Shown here: positions 43,159 through 51,284 of the stretch, piece after piece
How positions within the stretch are numbered: position 1 is the stretch's first letter
How the letters are laid out: each line of letters starts with the position of its first letter
Source: Candidatus Goldiibacteriota bacterium
Lineage (GTDB): Bacteria; Oederibacteriota; PGYV01; DSYL01
Length of the DNA stretch: 64,000 nt
Reading direction: 5' to 3'
Assembly: GCA_018000835.1 (NCBI GenBank)
Contig: JAGNJD010000009.1
Span: 1-64,000 of the forward strand
The notes under the pieces: generated by a model
The model's input: only the letters and a program-made list of their open reading frames with translations
Database searches by the model: none
Told to the model about the DNA's origin: nothing
Position numbers and translations under genes: made by a program

Positions 43159-43206
43159 GACAGGTATTATAGTAAATAAAAATAAAACACGGAGGTGATG
43201 GATAAT

Positions 43207-43275
43207 ATGTGTAAAACGTGCGGTTGCGGAACAAAAACCAAAAAAACGAAGAAAAGTAAAAAAACAAAAAAATAA
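43207..43275 (+). CDS. 22-residue Cys-rich peptide matching the HypB nickel-binding N-terminus
   Basis: The peptide starts MCKTCGCG and continues with a Lys/Thr-only tail. GGAGGTGAT (43191-43199), a full match to the anti-Shine-Dalgarno, lies seven bases before this ATG; an in-frame ATG at 43198 is too close to it. In E. coli HypB the first residues (MCTTCGCG) form a high-affinity nickel site. The HypB encoded two genes downstream lacks that segment. The peptide therefore looks like a separately encoded HypB N-terminal metal site, directly before hypA. The start choice and the strong ribosome site are seen in sequence; the nickel role is inference. It was too short for ordinary gene calling. 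Confidence 0.65.
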   Translation: MCKTCGCGTKTKKTKKSKKTKK

Positions 43276-43277
43276 AA

Positions 43278-43622
43278 ATGCATGAGGTTGCAATAGCAGA
43301 GGAAATAAAAAACGTTGTCATTCAGAAATTAAATGAAAACAAAGGTAAAAAAGTAAAAGGCATAAAGTTGTTAATTGGAGAGATAACTTCAATTGTGCCC
43401 GAAGCATTAAAATTTGCCTTTAACGTTGTTTCAAAAGGATCTCCCATGGAAAACGCATTGATTCATATAAAAGTTTTAAAAGCAAAAGCGTTTTGCAGGA
43501 ATTGTTCAAAAAAATTTAAAGTAAACGACTATTATTTTATATGTCCTGCCTGTCATTCTTCCGACGTTGAAATTATGCAGGGAAGAGAAATGATAATTCA
43601 AACGATAGAAATGGAGATATGA
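43278..43622 (+). CDS. hypA: hydrogenase/urease nickel insertion protein HypA
   Basis: 114 residues. The N-terminal MHE nickel ligand motif and the zinc site C73-x2-C76 ... C89-x2-C92 (CRNC and CPAC) are intact, and GEITSIVPEALKFAFNVVSKG is the family core. HypA delivers nickel together with HypB to [NiFe] hydrogenase or urease. It begins two bases after the small Cys-rich peptide and ends right before hypB. Confidence 0.93.
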   Translation: MHEVAIAEEIKNVVIQKLNENKGKKVKGIKLLIGEITSIVPEALKFAFNVVSKGSPMENALIHIKVLKAKAFCRNCSKKFKVNDYYFICPACHSSDVEIMQGREMIIQTIEMEI

Positions 43623-44291
43623 ATGGCGACTATAGATGTTTATGAAAACATAATGAAAAAAAACGACGAAATAGCAGAGTATAACAAGAAAATGATAAAA
43701 AATGGATTATGTATTAATATTATGAGTTCTCCCGGTTCGGGGAAAACAACGTTGCTAGAAGCGTCGTTAAAAATTTTAAAGAAGAAATATAAAATAGCGG
43801 TAATTGAAGGTGACATTTCGACGTCAAATGATGCGTTAAGAATAAAAAGATGCGGGGTTTTTGCCTATCAGATAAAAACCGAAAATTATGGCGGCGGTTG
43901 TCATCTTGACGCAAAGATGATAAAAGAGGCGCTAAATAAAATCGTAAAAAAAGACAATTACGATTTTTTTATCGTTGAAAACGTAGGAAATCTGATCTGT
44001 CCTGCTGATTTTAATCTCGGGGAAGACAAAAAAGCAGTAGTTTTATCAGTAACGGAAGGATCCGATAAACCGTTGAAATATCCTTTGATGTTTAAAATTG
44101 CAGATGTTTTGGTATTAAATAAAACGGATCTTTTGCCTTACGTTGATTTTAATTTAAAAAGTTTTGAGAAAAACGTAAAGAGAATAAACAATAAATTAAA
44201 GATAATCAAACTTTCTGCAAAGACGGGCGAAAACATAAATGAATGGATAGAACAATTAAAAACGTGGTATATGGAAAAAAATATTTTTTGA
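43623..44291 (+). CDS. hypB: nickel-insertion GTPase HypB, lacking the N-terminal CxxCGC
   Basis: 222 residues. G1 is SSPGSGKTTL, then GDISTSNDALRI, GGGCHLDAKM (G-domain metal Cys/His), ENVGNLICPADFNLGED, and the NKTDLL specificity motif. The protein starts directly at the helix before G1, with no N-terminal CxxCGC nickel site or His-rich stretch. HypB uses GTP hydrolysis to hand nickel to HypA and the client enzyme. No hydrogenase or other hyp gene is in the window, so the client lies elsewhere. Confidence 0.93.
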   Translation: MATIDVYENIMKKNDEIAEYNKKMIKNGLCINIMSSPGSGKTTLLEASLKILKKKYKIAVIEGDISTSNDALRIKRCGVFAYQIKTENYGGGCHLDAKMIKEALNKIVKKDNYDFFIVENVGNLICPADFNLGEDKKAVVLSVTEGSDKPLKYPLMFKIADVLVLNKTDLLPYVDFNLKSFEKNVKRINNKLKIIKLSAKTGENINEWIEQLKTWYMEKNIF

Positions 44292-44298
44292 GGTTGAT

Positions 44299-46446
44299 AT
44301 GGCCGTTGAAAGCATAAAAAAGGATTCAGATTTTGATTCGTCCAGATTGTTTAATATGTCCGTATGGGAGGGCATACAATATAAATTTGCAAAGGATATG
44401 GGTATTGCCATAAAAGTAATGAGCGAAAACGGCAATATAAATATTGAAGAATCCAATTTCAGTGATTTTTATCAGATTTTATTGTCATCGCCAAAAGGTC
44501 AGAAATACGTTGACATTGACATCAATTCCTTTGATAAAGAAGCGCAGTTTGTCAATTTATATGCCGACTGCGTTTATTATAATACTTCAACTTATTTTTA
44601 TGGGGAAAAATTTCACATTCTGGTAGGTATAAGAAACAGAACGCCTAATCCTTCCATCGTAAAAAAATTAAGCGAGGAACTCGAACTTGATTACGACAAA
44701 CTTCTAAAAGCATATAATTCAATTCCAACTTTTAATGAAGAACGTCTTATAAGCCTTTCTGATTTTATCGTTGATTTGTTTAATATTGTAGTTGAACTCT
44801 CGGTCCAGGAATATACCACGCAGATGGCAAACGTACAAAAGGAAGAAGAAATTGCAAAAATGAGTGCATTGATGGAGGCAAGCATAATAATAAATTCAAC
44901 AAGAAACCTAGATGAATTGTTAAAAATAATCATGCAATCTGCAGAAAAAGTCATGCAGGCAGAAGCATCTTCGGTTTTTTTGATAGATAGTGAAAAAAAT
45001 GAATTGTATTTTGAAATGGCAACAGGCCCAAAAGAAGAAGAATTAAAAAAAATAAGATTAAAAATGGGCGAAGGGATTGCCGGATGGGTTGCTTATACAG
45101 GGGAAGCACTTTTGGTTCCTGACGTTTCAAAAGATCCGAGATTTGCAAAAAGAGTTGATGAACAAACAAAGTTTATAACGAGGTCTGTTATATGTGTTCC
45201 TTTAAAAGTCCGTAACCAGACAATAGGCGTTGTTCAGGTTTTGAACAAGATATCTGGACAAAGTTTTGCAAAAAGTGAAATAAAATTTCTTGAGGCACTT
45301 GCCTCGCAGGCGGCAATTGCAATTGAAAATACCAATCTTTATGAACATCTGGAAGAAAGGGCCGAACAATTAAATAAGGAATTAAAGGAAGCAAACGTCA
45401 ATCTTTCAATAGAAAAACTCAGAATAGAATCGATCATCCAGTCAATGGAAGATGCGGTTATTGCAATTGATAAAAGTAATAAAGTTGTTCTTGTTAACAG
45501 GATTGCGGAGAAAATATTCAATATAGATGCAGCCCATGCATTTGGAGTGGAGATAACGAATTTCAAAATAAATCAGACCGTAATAGATAATTTCAGGATA
45601 GTCCTTGATTCAAAAATTACCATGAAAAATGAAGTAAAATTTCATTTTGGCAACAAGGAACACATTTTTGCAGCCGTTTTTACCCCCATTGTGGATGAAA
45701 AAAAAGAAGCCGCTGGTTCTGTTGCCGTATTCAGGGACATAACGGAAATAAAGGAACTTGATAAAATGAAATCGGAATTTTTAAACATGGTATCACATGA
45801 ATTGCGCACGCCATTAACTCCAATCCAGGCATACAGCGAACTTATGCTCATAAGAAATATGGACAGTGAAAAAGTAAAAAGTTATGCTGAAATAATAAAC
45901 AAGGAAACCCAGAGACTGGGTTCATTAATTGGCGATTTGCTTGACCTGTCAAGGATTGAATCCGGGAAAGGATTAAGTCTTACATTGGAAGAGTTGGATT
46001 TTGTAAGTTTCCTGCAAGAAATTTATGAAATGTATAAAAATACGTCGCCAAAACATAAAATTATTTTGACAGTTCCGGGAAAAAGTGAGATAATATTATT
46101 TGACAAAAATAAACTTTCACAGGTTATGATTAATTTGTTATCTAATGCCATTAAATATTCTCCGGATGGTGGAAACATCGAAATAATAATGGAAGATAAA
46201 AATGACAGAATATATGTCACGGTCCGGGACAATGGTATAGGCATATTAAAGGAAGATTTACCACGTATTTTTGAAAAATTTTACAGAGTTCAGAGCGATG
46301 CGGTACGGAAAATAAGCGGAACGGGTATTGGTTTGCCAATAGTTAAATACATCATAGAACTGCATAACGGTAACATTGAGGTAAAAAGTGAATCTGGAAA
46401 GGGGAGCGAATTTACTTTTTATATCCCTAAAATAAAACCGACCTAA
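44299..46446 (+). CDS. cytosolic sensor histidine kinase (PocR-like, GAF, PAS, HisKA, HATPase)
   Basis: 715 residues, no membrane helices. Residues ~20-170 resemble a PocR-type ligand domain (WEGIQYKFAKDMGIAIKVM, NIEESNFSDFYQIL), without the usual cysteines. Next come a GAF domain (~190-345; SALMEASIIINSTRNLDEL, GEGIAGWVAYTGE), a coiled-coil linker, PAS (~380-480), HisKA with H500 in NMVSHELRTPLTPIQ, and a full HATPase (NAIKYSPDGG, DNGIGI, GTGIGLPIVKYI). A single-domain response regulator follows 15 bases later as the likely partner. The signal sensed is unknown. Confidence 0.85.
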   Translation: MAVESIKKDSDFDSSRLFNMSVWEGIQYKFAKDMGIAIKVMSENGNINIEESNFSDFYQILLSSPKGQKYVDIDINSFDKEAQFVNLYADCVYYNTSTYFYGEKFHILVGIRNRTPNPSIVKKLSEELELDYDKLLKAYNSIPTFNEERLISLSDFIVDLFNIVVELSVQEYTTQMANVQKEEEIAKMSALMEASIIINSTRNLDELLKIIMQSAEKVMQAEASSVFLIDSEKNELYFEMATGPKEEELKKIRLKMGEGIAGWVAYTGEALLVPDVSKDPRFAKRVDEQTKFITRSVICVPLKVRNQTIGVVQVLNKISGQSFAKSEIKFLEALASQAAIAIENTNLYEHLEERAEQLNKELKEANVNLSIEKLRIESIIQSMEDAVIAIDKSNKVVLVNRIAEKIFNIDAAHAFGVEITNFKINQTVIDNFRIVLDSKITMKNEVKFHFGNKEHIFAAVFTPIVDEKKEAAGSVAVFRDITEIKELDKMKSEFLNMVSHELRTPLTPIQAYSELMLIRNMDSEKVKSYAEIINKETQRLGSLIGDLLDLSRIESGKGLSLTLEELDFVSFLQEIYEMYKNTSPKHKIILTVPGKSEIILFDKNKLSQVMINLLSNAIKYSPDGGNIEIIMEDKNDRIYVTVRDNGIGILKEDLPRIFEKFYRVQSDAVRKISGTGIGLPIVKYIIELHNGNIEVKSESGKGSEFTFYIPKIKPT

Positions 46447-46461
46447 AAAGGAGGAACGTTT

Positions 46462-46878
46462 ATGGCGGAAAAAAAGAAAATAGTAGTGGCAGATGATGAG
46501 CCTTTTATTTTATCGGCGTTACAAGATACATTATCAGAACAATACAGCGTTTATTCTGCGACTAATGGTAAAATTGCAATTGAGGAAGTGAGAAACGTAA
46601 AACCAGATCTGATAATTCTTGATATTATGATGCCTGAAATGGATGGACTTGAGGCATGTAAAATTTTAAAAAGAGACAAAGAAACGTCTGGAACACCAAT
46701 TATACTTTTGACTGCAAAAGGTCAGATTACGGACATAGAAAAAGGTTTTAAATCAGGCGCAGATGCTTACGTAGTTAAACCTTTTTCTCCGGCAAGATTA
46801 ATAGAGAAAGTTGAAGAAATTTTTGAAAAGGTTGAAATGAGAAAAAAGATTATTGAAGATAAGAAAAAAAATGTCTGA
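46462..46878 (+). CDS. stand-alone response regulator receiver
   Basis: 138 residues, a receiver domain only: VADDEPF acidic pair, D54 in LDIMMPEMDG, T/S in LLTAKG, and K in VVKPFSPARL. A charged C-terminal tail follows. No DNA-binding or enzymatic output is attached, so it acts by protein contact or phosphorelay. AAAAGGAGG precedes the ATG. It is the likely target of the kinase encoded immediately upstream. Confidence 0.9.
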   Translation: MAEKKKIVVADDEPFILSALQDTLSEQYSVYSATNGKIAIEEVRNVKPDLIILDIMMPEMDGLEACKILKRDKETSGTPIILLTAKGQITDIEKGFKSGADAYVVKPFSPARLIEKVEEIFEKVEMRKKIIEDKKKNV

Positions 46879-46954
46879 TTGAAATATTAATATTTCTTTT
46901 ATCAAACAAAACTCACAATTTTATTTAATTATTCTATTTAAAATATTATATTAA

Positions 46955-46968
46955 GTGAAATAATTCAC
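46955..46968. promoter_or_regulatory. GTGA-N6-TCAC palindrome, upstream site
   Basis: GTGAAATAATTCAC is a CRP/FNR-family-like half-site arrangement, centred 88 bp before an identical-format site at 47043. It lies upstream of the aminotransferase promoter. Confidence 0.4.
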
Positions 46969-46998
46969 AAATTTATATATTTTTTTTAAAAAAAACTA

Positions 46999-47029
46999 TT
47001 GACAAAAAAATATTTTTGTGATATATATA
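46999..47029 (+). promoter_or_regulatory. promoter of the aminotransferase-serA operon
   Basis: A perfect TTGACA (46999-47004) is followed after 17 bases by the AT-rich -10 TATATA (47022-47027). Confidence 0.55.
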
Positions 47030-47042
47030 AATCTAAAACATA

Positions 47043-47056
47043 GTGAAAAAAATCAC
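47043..47056. promoter_or_regulatory. GTGA-N6-TCAC palindrome, downstream operator
   Basis: TAGTGA-AAAAAA-TCACTA (47041-47058) is a perfect inverted repeat just downstream of the predicted transcription start and before AAGGAGG. A regulator bound here would block transcription. Confidence 0.45.
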
Positions 47057-47080
47057 TAAAAACTAAAAGGAGGTAGTAAG

Positions 47081-48238
47081 ATGAAGAAAAAATACATTAT
47101 GGCACCAGGTCCTACCGAAGTCCCGCCAGAAGTCCTGGCAGAAGCATCCAAACCAGTTATGCATCACAGAACGCCGCAATTCAGGAAAATTCTGGCAGAA
47201 GTAATTGAAAACATGCAGTACGTATTAGGAACCAAAAGAAACATTTATATCATGGCGTCGTCCGGAACGGGCGCCATGGAGGCGGCAGTTTCTAATACCG
47301 TAAATCCGGGTGATAAAGTAATAGTTGCAAGCATAGGTAATTTTGGAGACAGATGGGAAAACATTGCTAAATGTTACGGAGCCAACATAGTAAAAATAGC
47401 ACCGGAATGGGGATATGCCATAAAACCGGACGAATTAAAAAAGGTACTTGACGAAAATCCGGATGCAGTTGCCGTTTTTACGACTTTAAACGAAACTTCA
47501 ACCGGAGTTTATAACGACATAGAAGCATTTGCCAAATTAACTGCAAATCATAAAGCAATACTTGTGGTTGACGGAATATCCGGCATTGGTGCCCAGCCGT
47601 TTTATATGGACAAATGGGGAGTTGACTTAATAGTGGTAGGTTCCCAGAAAGGATTAATGATACCACCGGGGCTTGCCTACGTCGCATGCAGTGAGAAAGC
47701 CTGGAAAGTGGTAGAGCAGTGCAAATCACCAAAATTTTATTTTGATTTAAAAAGATATGAAAAATCGCTAACGAAAGAAAAAATGCCGGATACTCCATGG
47801 ACCGCTGCAGTTTCTTTGATATCACAGCAGGCAGCGGCACTGAGATTAATAAAGGAAGAAGGACTTGAAAATATCTGGGAACGTCACAGAAAATTATCAA
47901 GAGCAGTTCGTGAAGGAATAAAAGCACTTGGATTAAAACCCTTTGCAAAAGAGAATCCGGCTGTTGTTTTGTGCGCCGTTGATGTTCCGGAAGGCATTGA
48001 CGGGAAGGCACTTGTAAAAAAGATTCGTGATGATTATGGAATATCAATGATTGGAGGGCAGGGAAAACTTGAAGGCAAGATATTCAGAATAGGGACTCTT
48101 GGTTATACCGACAGATTTGACCCTATAATAGGACTCGCGGCAGTTGAAATGGCAATTACGGAGATGGGAGGAAAGGTTGAGATAGGCAAGGGAGTTAAAA
48201 GAGCAATGGAAGTATTACTGGAAGAAAAATATCAATAA
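47081..48238 (+). CDS. class V aminotransferase (serine/phosphoserine-type)
   Basis: 385 residues. The N-terminus has APGPTEVPPEVL, then MHHRTPQFR, SSGTGAMEA, TLNETSTGVYND and VDGISGIGA. PLP attaches to K190 in GSQKGLMIPPG. This is the alanine-glyoxylate/serine-pyruvate aminotransferase group. Lying 13 bases before serA, it most likely does the SerC step (3-phosphohydroxypyruvate to phosphoserine), as AGAT-type enzymes do in several lineages; serine-glyoxylate exchange is the alternative. Its promoter carries two GTGA-N6-TCAC palindromes. Confidence 0.88.
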   Translation: MKKKYIMAPGPTEVPPEVLAEASKPVMHHRTPQFRKILAEVIENMQYVLGTKRNIYIMASSGTGAMEAAVSNTVNPGDKVIVASIGNFGDRWENIAKCYGANIVKIAPEWGYAIKPDELKKVLDENPDAVAVFTTLNETSTGVYNDIEAFAKLTANHKAILVVDGISGIGAQPFYMDKWGVDLIVVGSQKGLMIPPGLAYVACSEKAWKVVEQCKSPKFYFDLKRYEKSLTKEKMPDTPWTAAVSLISQQAAALRLIKEEGLENIWERHRKLSRAVREGIKALGLKPFAKENPAVVLCAVDVPEGIDGKALVKKIRDDYGISMIGGQGKLEGKIFRIGTLGYTDRFDPIIGLAAVEMAITEMGGKVEIGKGVKRAMEVLLEEKYQ

Positions 48239-48251
48239 GGAGGAGAAAAAT

Positions 48252-49847
48252 ATGTATAAAATTTTAGTAAGCGATAAACTGGCAGAAGATGCCATAAACA
48301 TGTTAAAAAAAGAAAAAGACATTGAATGCGTTGTAAAGACGGGAATGGACGAGAACCAGCTTACGGAAGAATTACCAAATTATGATGCGCTGATAATAAG
48401 AAGCGGAACAAAAGTTACGGCTAAAACATTATCCAAAGTAACGAAATTAAAAATAATAGGAAGGGCTGGCGTAGGAGTTGACAACGTAGACATGCAGGCA
48501 GCGACCTCAAAAGGCATCATCGTAATGAATACGCCGGATGCAAATACGTTATCAACCGCAGAACAGACGATTACGTTGATACTTGGTTTGGCAAGAAATC
48601 TGCCGCAGGCGGACGCTTCTTTAAAAGCAAAAAAATGGGAAAGAAACAAATTCGTAGGAACTGAATTATACGGAAAAACAATCGGTATAATCGGTCTTGG
48701 AAGAATAGGAACTGAAGTTGCAAAAAGGATGCTCGCATTTGGAATGAAAGTCATAGCGCACGACCCTTTTGTAACGAAGGAAAAAGCAGATGCCCTTGGC
48801 ATAGAAATAGGCACGATTCAGGATGTCATTAAAAGAGCAGACGTTTTAACCATCCACGTTCCAAAAACCAAAGAAACGACAAACATGATTACTGCAAAAG
48901 AAATTGAAATGATGAAAGACGGCGTAATGGTCGTTAATTGTGCCCGCGGAGGCATTATTAATGAAAAGGACATAGCAGATGCCATTGCAAAAGGCAAGGT
49001 TAAGAAAGCAGCTTTTGACGTTTACGAAAAAGAACCTCCGTTTGACAGCCCGTTGTTTAACGTTGACCCCGATAAAATAATTCTGACACCCCATCTTGGT
49101 GCTTCTACGGTAGAAGCGCAGGAGAACGTTGGCAGGGTTATCGTTGAGCAGGTAATAGAAGCACTCCGCGGTGGGATGATTAAAAATGCGTTAAACATAC
49201 CTGCGATTGAGCCTGAACTTCTGAAAGAGATGCAGCCGTATCTTAATTTAAACGAAATTCTTGGGAGTTTCTGTGCCCAGATGATTGATGGGAACGTAAA
49301 AAGCATTATAGTTGAATATAGTGGCGACGTAACGAAATACAACCTCGCCATACTTACGATTGCAGCCGTAAAGGGAATGTTGTATCCTGTTTTAGGCGAT
49401 AGCATAAATTACGTAAATACCAAATTTATTGCACAGGAAAGAGGCATAGAAATAATTGAAAAGACGACCAACATAAAAACCGATTATCCGAATTTAATCA
49501 GCGTATCAATTGTAAGCGATAAGGAAAAAAGAAGCGTATACGGCATTCTTTCTGTTAATAAAGAAGCAAGGATAGAGATGATAGATAAATTTGAACTGGA
49601 AATCATTCCTGAAAGGAACATGATTGTTTACAAAAACGAAGATAAGCCTGGAGTTATTGGAAGACTTGGAACCATACTCGGTTCAAACAACATAAATATT
49701 GCGTCATTTTCACTTGGCAGAAGTAAAGAAGAAAAAATAGCGCTTGGCGTTTTAACGGTTGACAGCGAAGTTCCAAAAAATGTTATAGACAGTATAAAAA
49801 ACATGGACGACATAATTGATGTAAAAAGCATAACGTTAAATCTGTAA
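48252..49847 (+). CDS. serA: D-3-phosphoglycerate dehydrogenase
   Basis: 531 residues, the long form. The NAD domain has GRAGVGVDNVD, GLGRIGTEVAKRM and NCARGGIINE, with the catalytic region TPHLGASTVEAQENVG. It is followed by the allosteric-substrate-binding domain and a C-terminal ACT domain (NEDKPGVIGRLGTILGSNNI, from about residue 455). It oxidises 3-phosphoglycerate, the first step of serine synthesis; the ACT domain usually binds serine as a feedback inhibitor. It forms an operon with the preceding aminotransferase. Confidence 0.94.
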   Translation: MYKILVSDKLAEDAINMLKKEKDIECVVKTGMDENQLTEELPNYDALIIRSGTKVTAKTLSKVTKLKIIGRAGVGVDNVDMQAATSKGIIVMNTPDANTLSTAEQTITLILGLARNLPQADASLKAKKWERNKFVGTELYGKTIGIIGLGRIGTEVAKRMLAFGMKVIAHDPFVTKEKADALGIEIGTIQDVIKRADVLTIHVPKTKETTNMITAKEIEMMKDGVMVVNCARGGIINEKDIADAIAKGKVKKAAFDVYEKEPPFDSPLFNVDPDKIILTPHLGASTVEAQENVGRVIVEQVIEALRGGMIKNALNIPAIEPELLKEMQPYLNLNEILGSFCAQMIDGNVKSIIVEYSGDVTKYNLAILTIAAVKGMLYPVLGDSINYVNTKFIAQERGIEIIEKTTNIKTDYPNLISVSIVSDKEKRSVYGILSVNKEARIEMIDKFELEIIPERNMIVYKNEDKPGVIGRLGTILGSNNINIASFSLGRSKEEKIALGVLTVDSEVPKNVIDSIKNMDDIIDVKSITLNL

Positions 49848-49866
49848 AAATTTTTTGACTACGATT

Positions 49867-49915
49867 ATCTGCTGGCCGCTTTTTACCGACTGATAGTAAT
49901 TGGCAGCCAGCAGAT
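49867..49915. terminator. inverted repeat after serA
   Basis: ATCTGCTGGC (49867-49876) pairs perfectly with GCCAGCAGAT (49906-49915) around a 29-base loop. There is no clear T-run after it, so it may be an operator or processing site rather than an intrinsic terminator. Confidence 0.35.
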
Positions 49916-49925
49916 ACCCTTTGCT

Positions 49926-49954
49926 TTGACATATTTTAATTCTGATGTTATTAT
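49926..49954 (+). promoter_or_regulatory. promoter of the nifS-nadA-mnmA operon
   Basis: TTGACA (49926-49931), 17 bases, then TATTAT (49949-49954) preceded by TG and one base. This is one of the best sigma70-like promoters in the window. Confidence 0.65.
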
Positions 49955-49980
49955 GTCATCAGGTCAGCAGAGGTGAAATA

Positions 49981-50079
49981 ATGAAAATGTTAAAAAAAGA
50001 TAGACGTCCATTTCCGATTTATTACGTTTTTTCATTTACCGGAGTTAATAATTTAAAATATGCGTTTTACAGGAAATAA
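49981..50079 (+). CDS. possible 32-residue leader peptide upstream of nifS
   Basis: An ATG behind AGAGGTGA encodes a basic, aromatic-rich peptide (MKMLKKDRRPFPIYYVF...). It ends 14 bases before the nifS ATG and starts about 20 bases after the predicted transcription start. It matches no family I know. It could be a regulatory leader or a small protein, or an accidental frame. Confidence 0.35.
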   Translation: MKMLKKDRRPFPIYYVFSFTGVNNLKYAFYRK

Positions 50080-50093
50080 TCCGGAGTTTTAAA

Positions 50094-51284
50094 ATGAAAA
50101 AATATCTTTATCTTGACAATGCAGCAACTACCCCCGTAGAACCGGAAGTGTTAAAAGTTATGGAGCCATATTACACGGAAAAATTTGCAAATCCATCCGG
50201 CATTTGTTCTTTTTCACGGGAAATAAAAAGAGACATTGAAGAAGCACGGGAAAAAATTGCAGAATTTTTAAATTGCAGGTCATCCGAAATAATTTTTACC
50301 GGAAGCGGCTCGGAAGCAGATAACATGGCTATAAAAGGCATTGCATTTGCAAATCGGGAAAAAGGCAGACACATAATAACGTCCAGAATAGAGCATCACG
50401 CAGTTTTAAATGCATGTCAATATCTTGAAAAATCCGGCTATTCAGTTACTTATCTTCCGGTTGACAAATATGGCCTGATAGACGTTGCTGATTTTAAAAA
50501 GGCAATTAAAAAAGATACAATACTTGCAAGTATAATGCTGGTAAACAACGAAATAGGAACCATAGAACCTATAAAGGAACTTGCAAAAGTTGCAAAAGAA
50601 AACGGTATATGTTTTCACACAGATGCCGTGCAGGCAGCAGGAAAGATAAAACTGGACGTAAAAGACATCGGTGTAGATTTATTGTCCATTGCCGCACACA
50701 AATTTTATGGTCCAAAAGGAATCGGCATGCTATACATAAAAGACGGAACAAAAATATGTCCGTTGATTCATGGCGGACGCCAGGAAAAAAACAGACGGGC
50801 AGGGACGGAAAACGTTCCGGGTATTATAGGAATGGGTAAGGCAGCAGAACTGTCAGGAAAATTTTTGTCAGATACTGAAAATAGTTTAAGAATAAAAAAA
50901 TTACGCGATGCTTTACAAAAAAAAATACTTAAAAAAATACCTGACGTAATAATAAACGGTCATCCTGAAAAAAGAGCGGATAACTTACTGAACGTATGCA
51001 TAAAATGCGTTGACGGCGAGTCAACGCTGATTCATCTGGATTTTGAAGGAATATGCGCGTCTTCCGGCTCTGCATGTTCATCCGGGATGTCAACTCCTTC
51101 TCACGTTTTACTTGCGACTGGTCTATCGCATGAAACGGCACAGGGGTGCATACGATTTTCGTTTGGAAAATTTAATGACGAAAACGACGTAAAAAAAGTA
51201 ATGGATGTTCTGCCGCAAATAGTTGAAAAATTAAGAAATACGTCGCCTTTACGAAAACAAAAGGCAAAAGGAGAGAAAAAATGA
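50094..51284 (+). CDS. cysteine desulfurase (NifS/IscS type)
   Basis: 396 residues. It begins YLDNAATTPVEPEV and has EHHAVLNACQYLE, HTDAVQAAGK, PLP lysine K203 in AAHKFYGPKG, and the persulfide cysteine C328 in SSGSACSSG. The desulfurase releases sulfur from cysteine as an enzyme-bound persulfide. The next two genes both need sulfur or iron-sulfur clusters: NadA has a 4Fe-4S cluster and MnmA thiolates tRNA. It therefore probably serves both. Its stop overlaps the nadA start. Confidence 0.93.
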   Translation: MKKYLYLDNAATTPVEPEVLKVMEPYYTEKFANPSGICSFSREIKRDIEEAREKIAEFLNCRSSEIIFTGSGSEADNMAIKGIAFANREKGRHIITSRIEHHAVLNACQYLEKSGYSVTYLPVDKYGLIDVADFKKAIKKDTILASIMLVNNEIGTIEPIKELAKVAKENGICFHTDAVQAAGKIKLDVKDIGVDLLSIAAHKFYGPKGIGMLYIKDGTKICPLIHGGRQEKNRRAGTENVPGIIGMGKAAELSGKFLSDTENSLRIKKLRDALQKKILKKIPDVIINGHPEKRADNLLNVCIKCVDGESTLIHLDFEGICASSGSACSSGMSTPSHVLLATGLSHETAQGCIRFSFGKFNDENDVKKVMDVLPQIVEKLRNTSPLRKQKAKGEKK

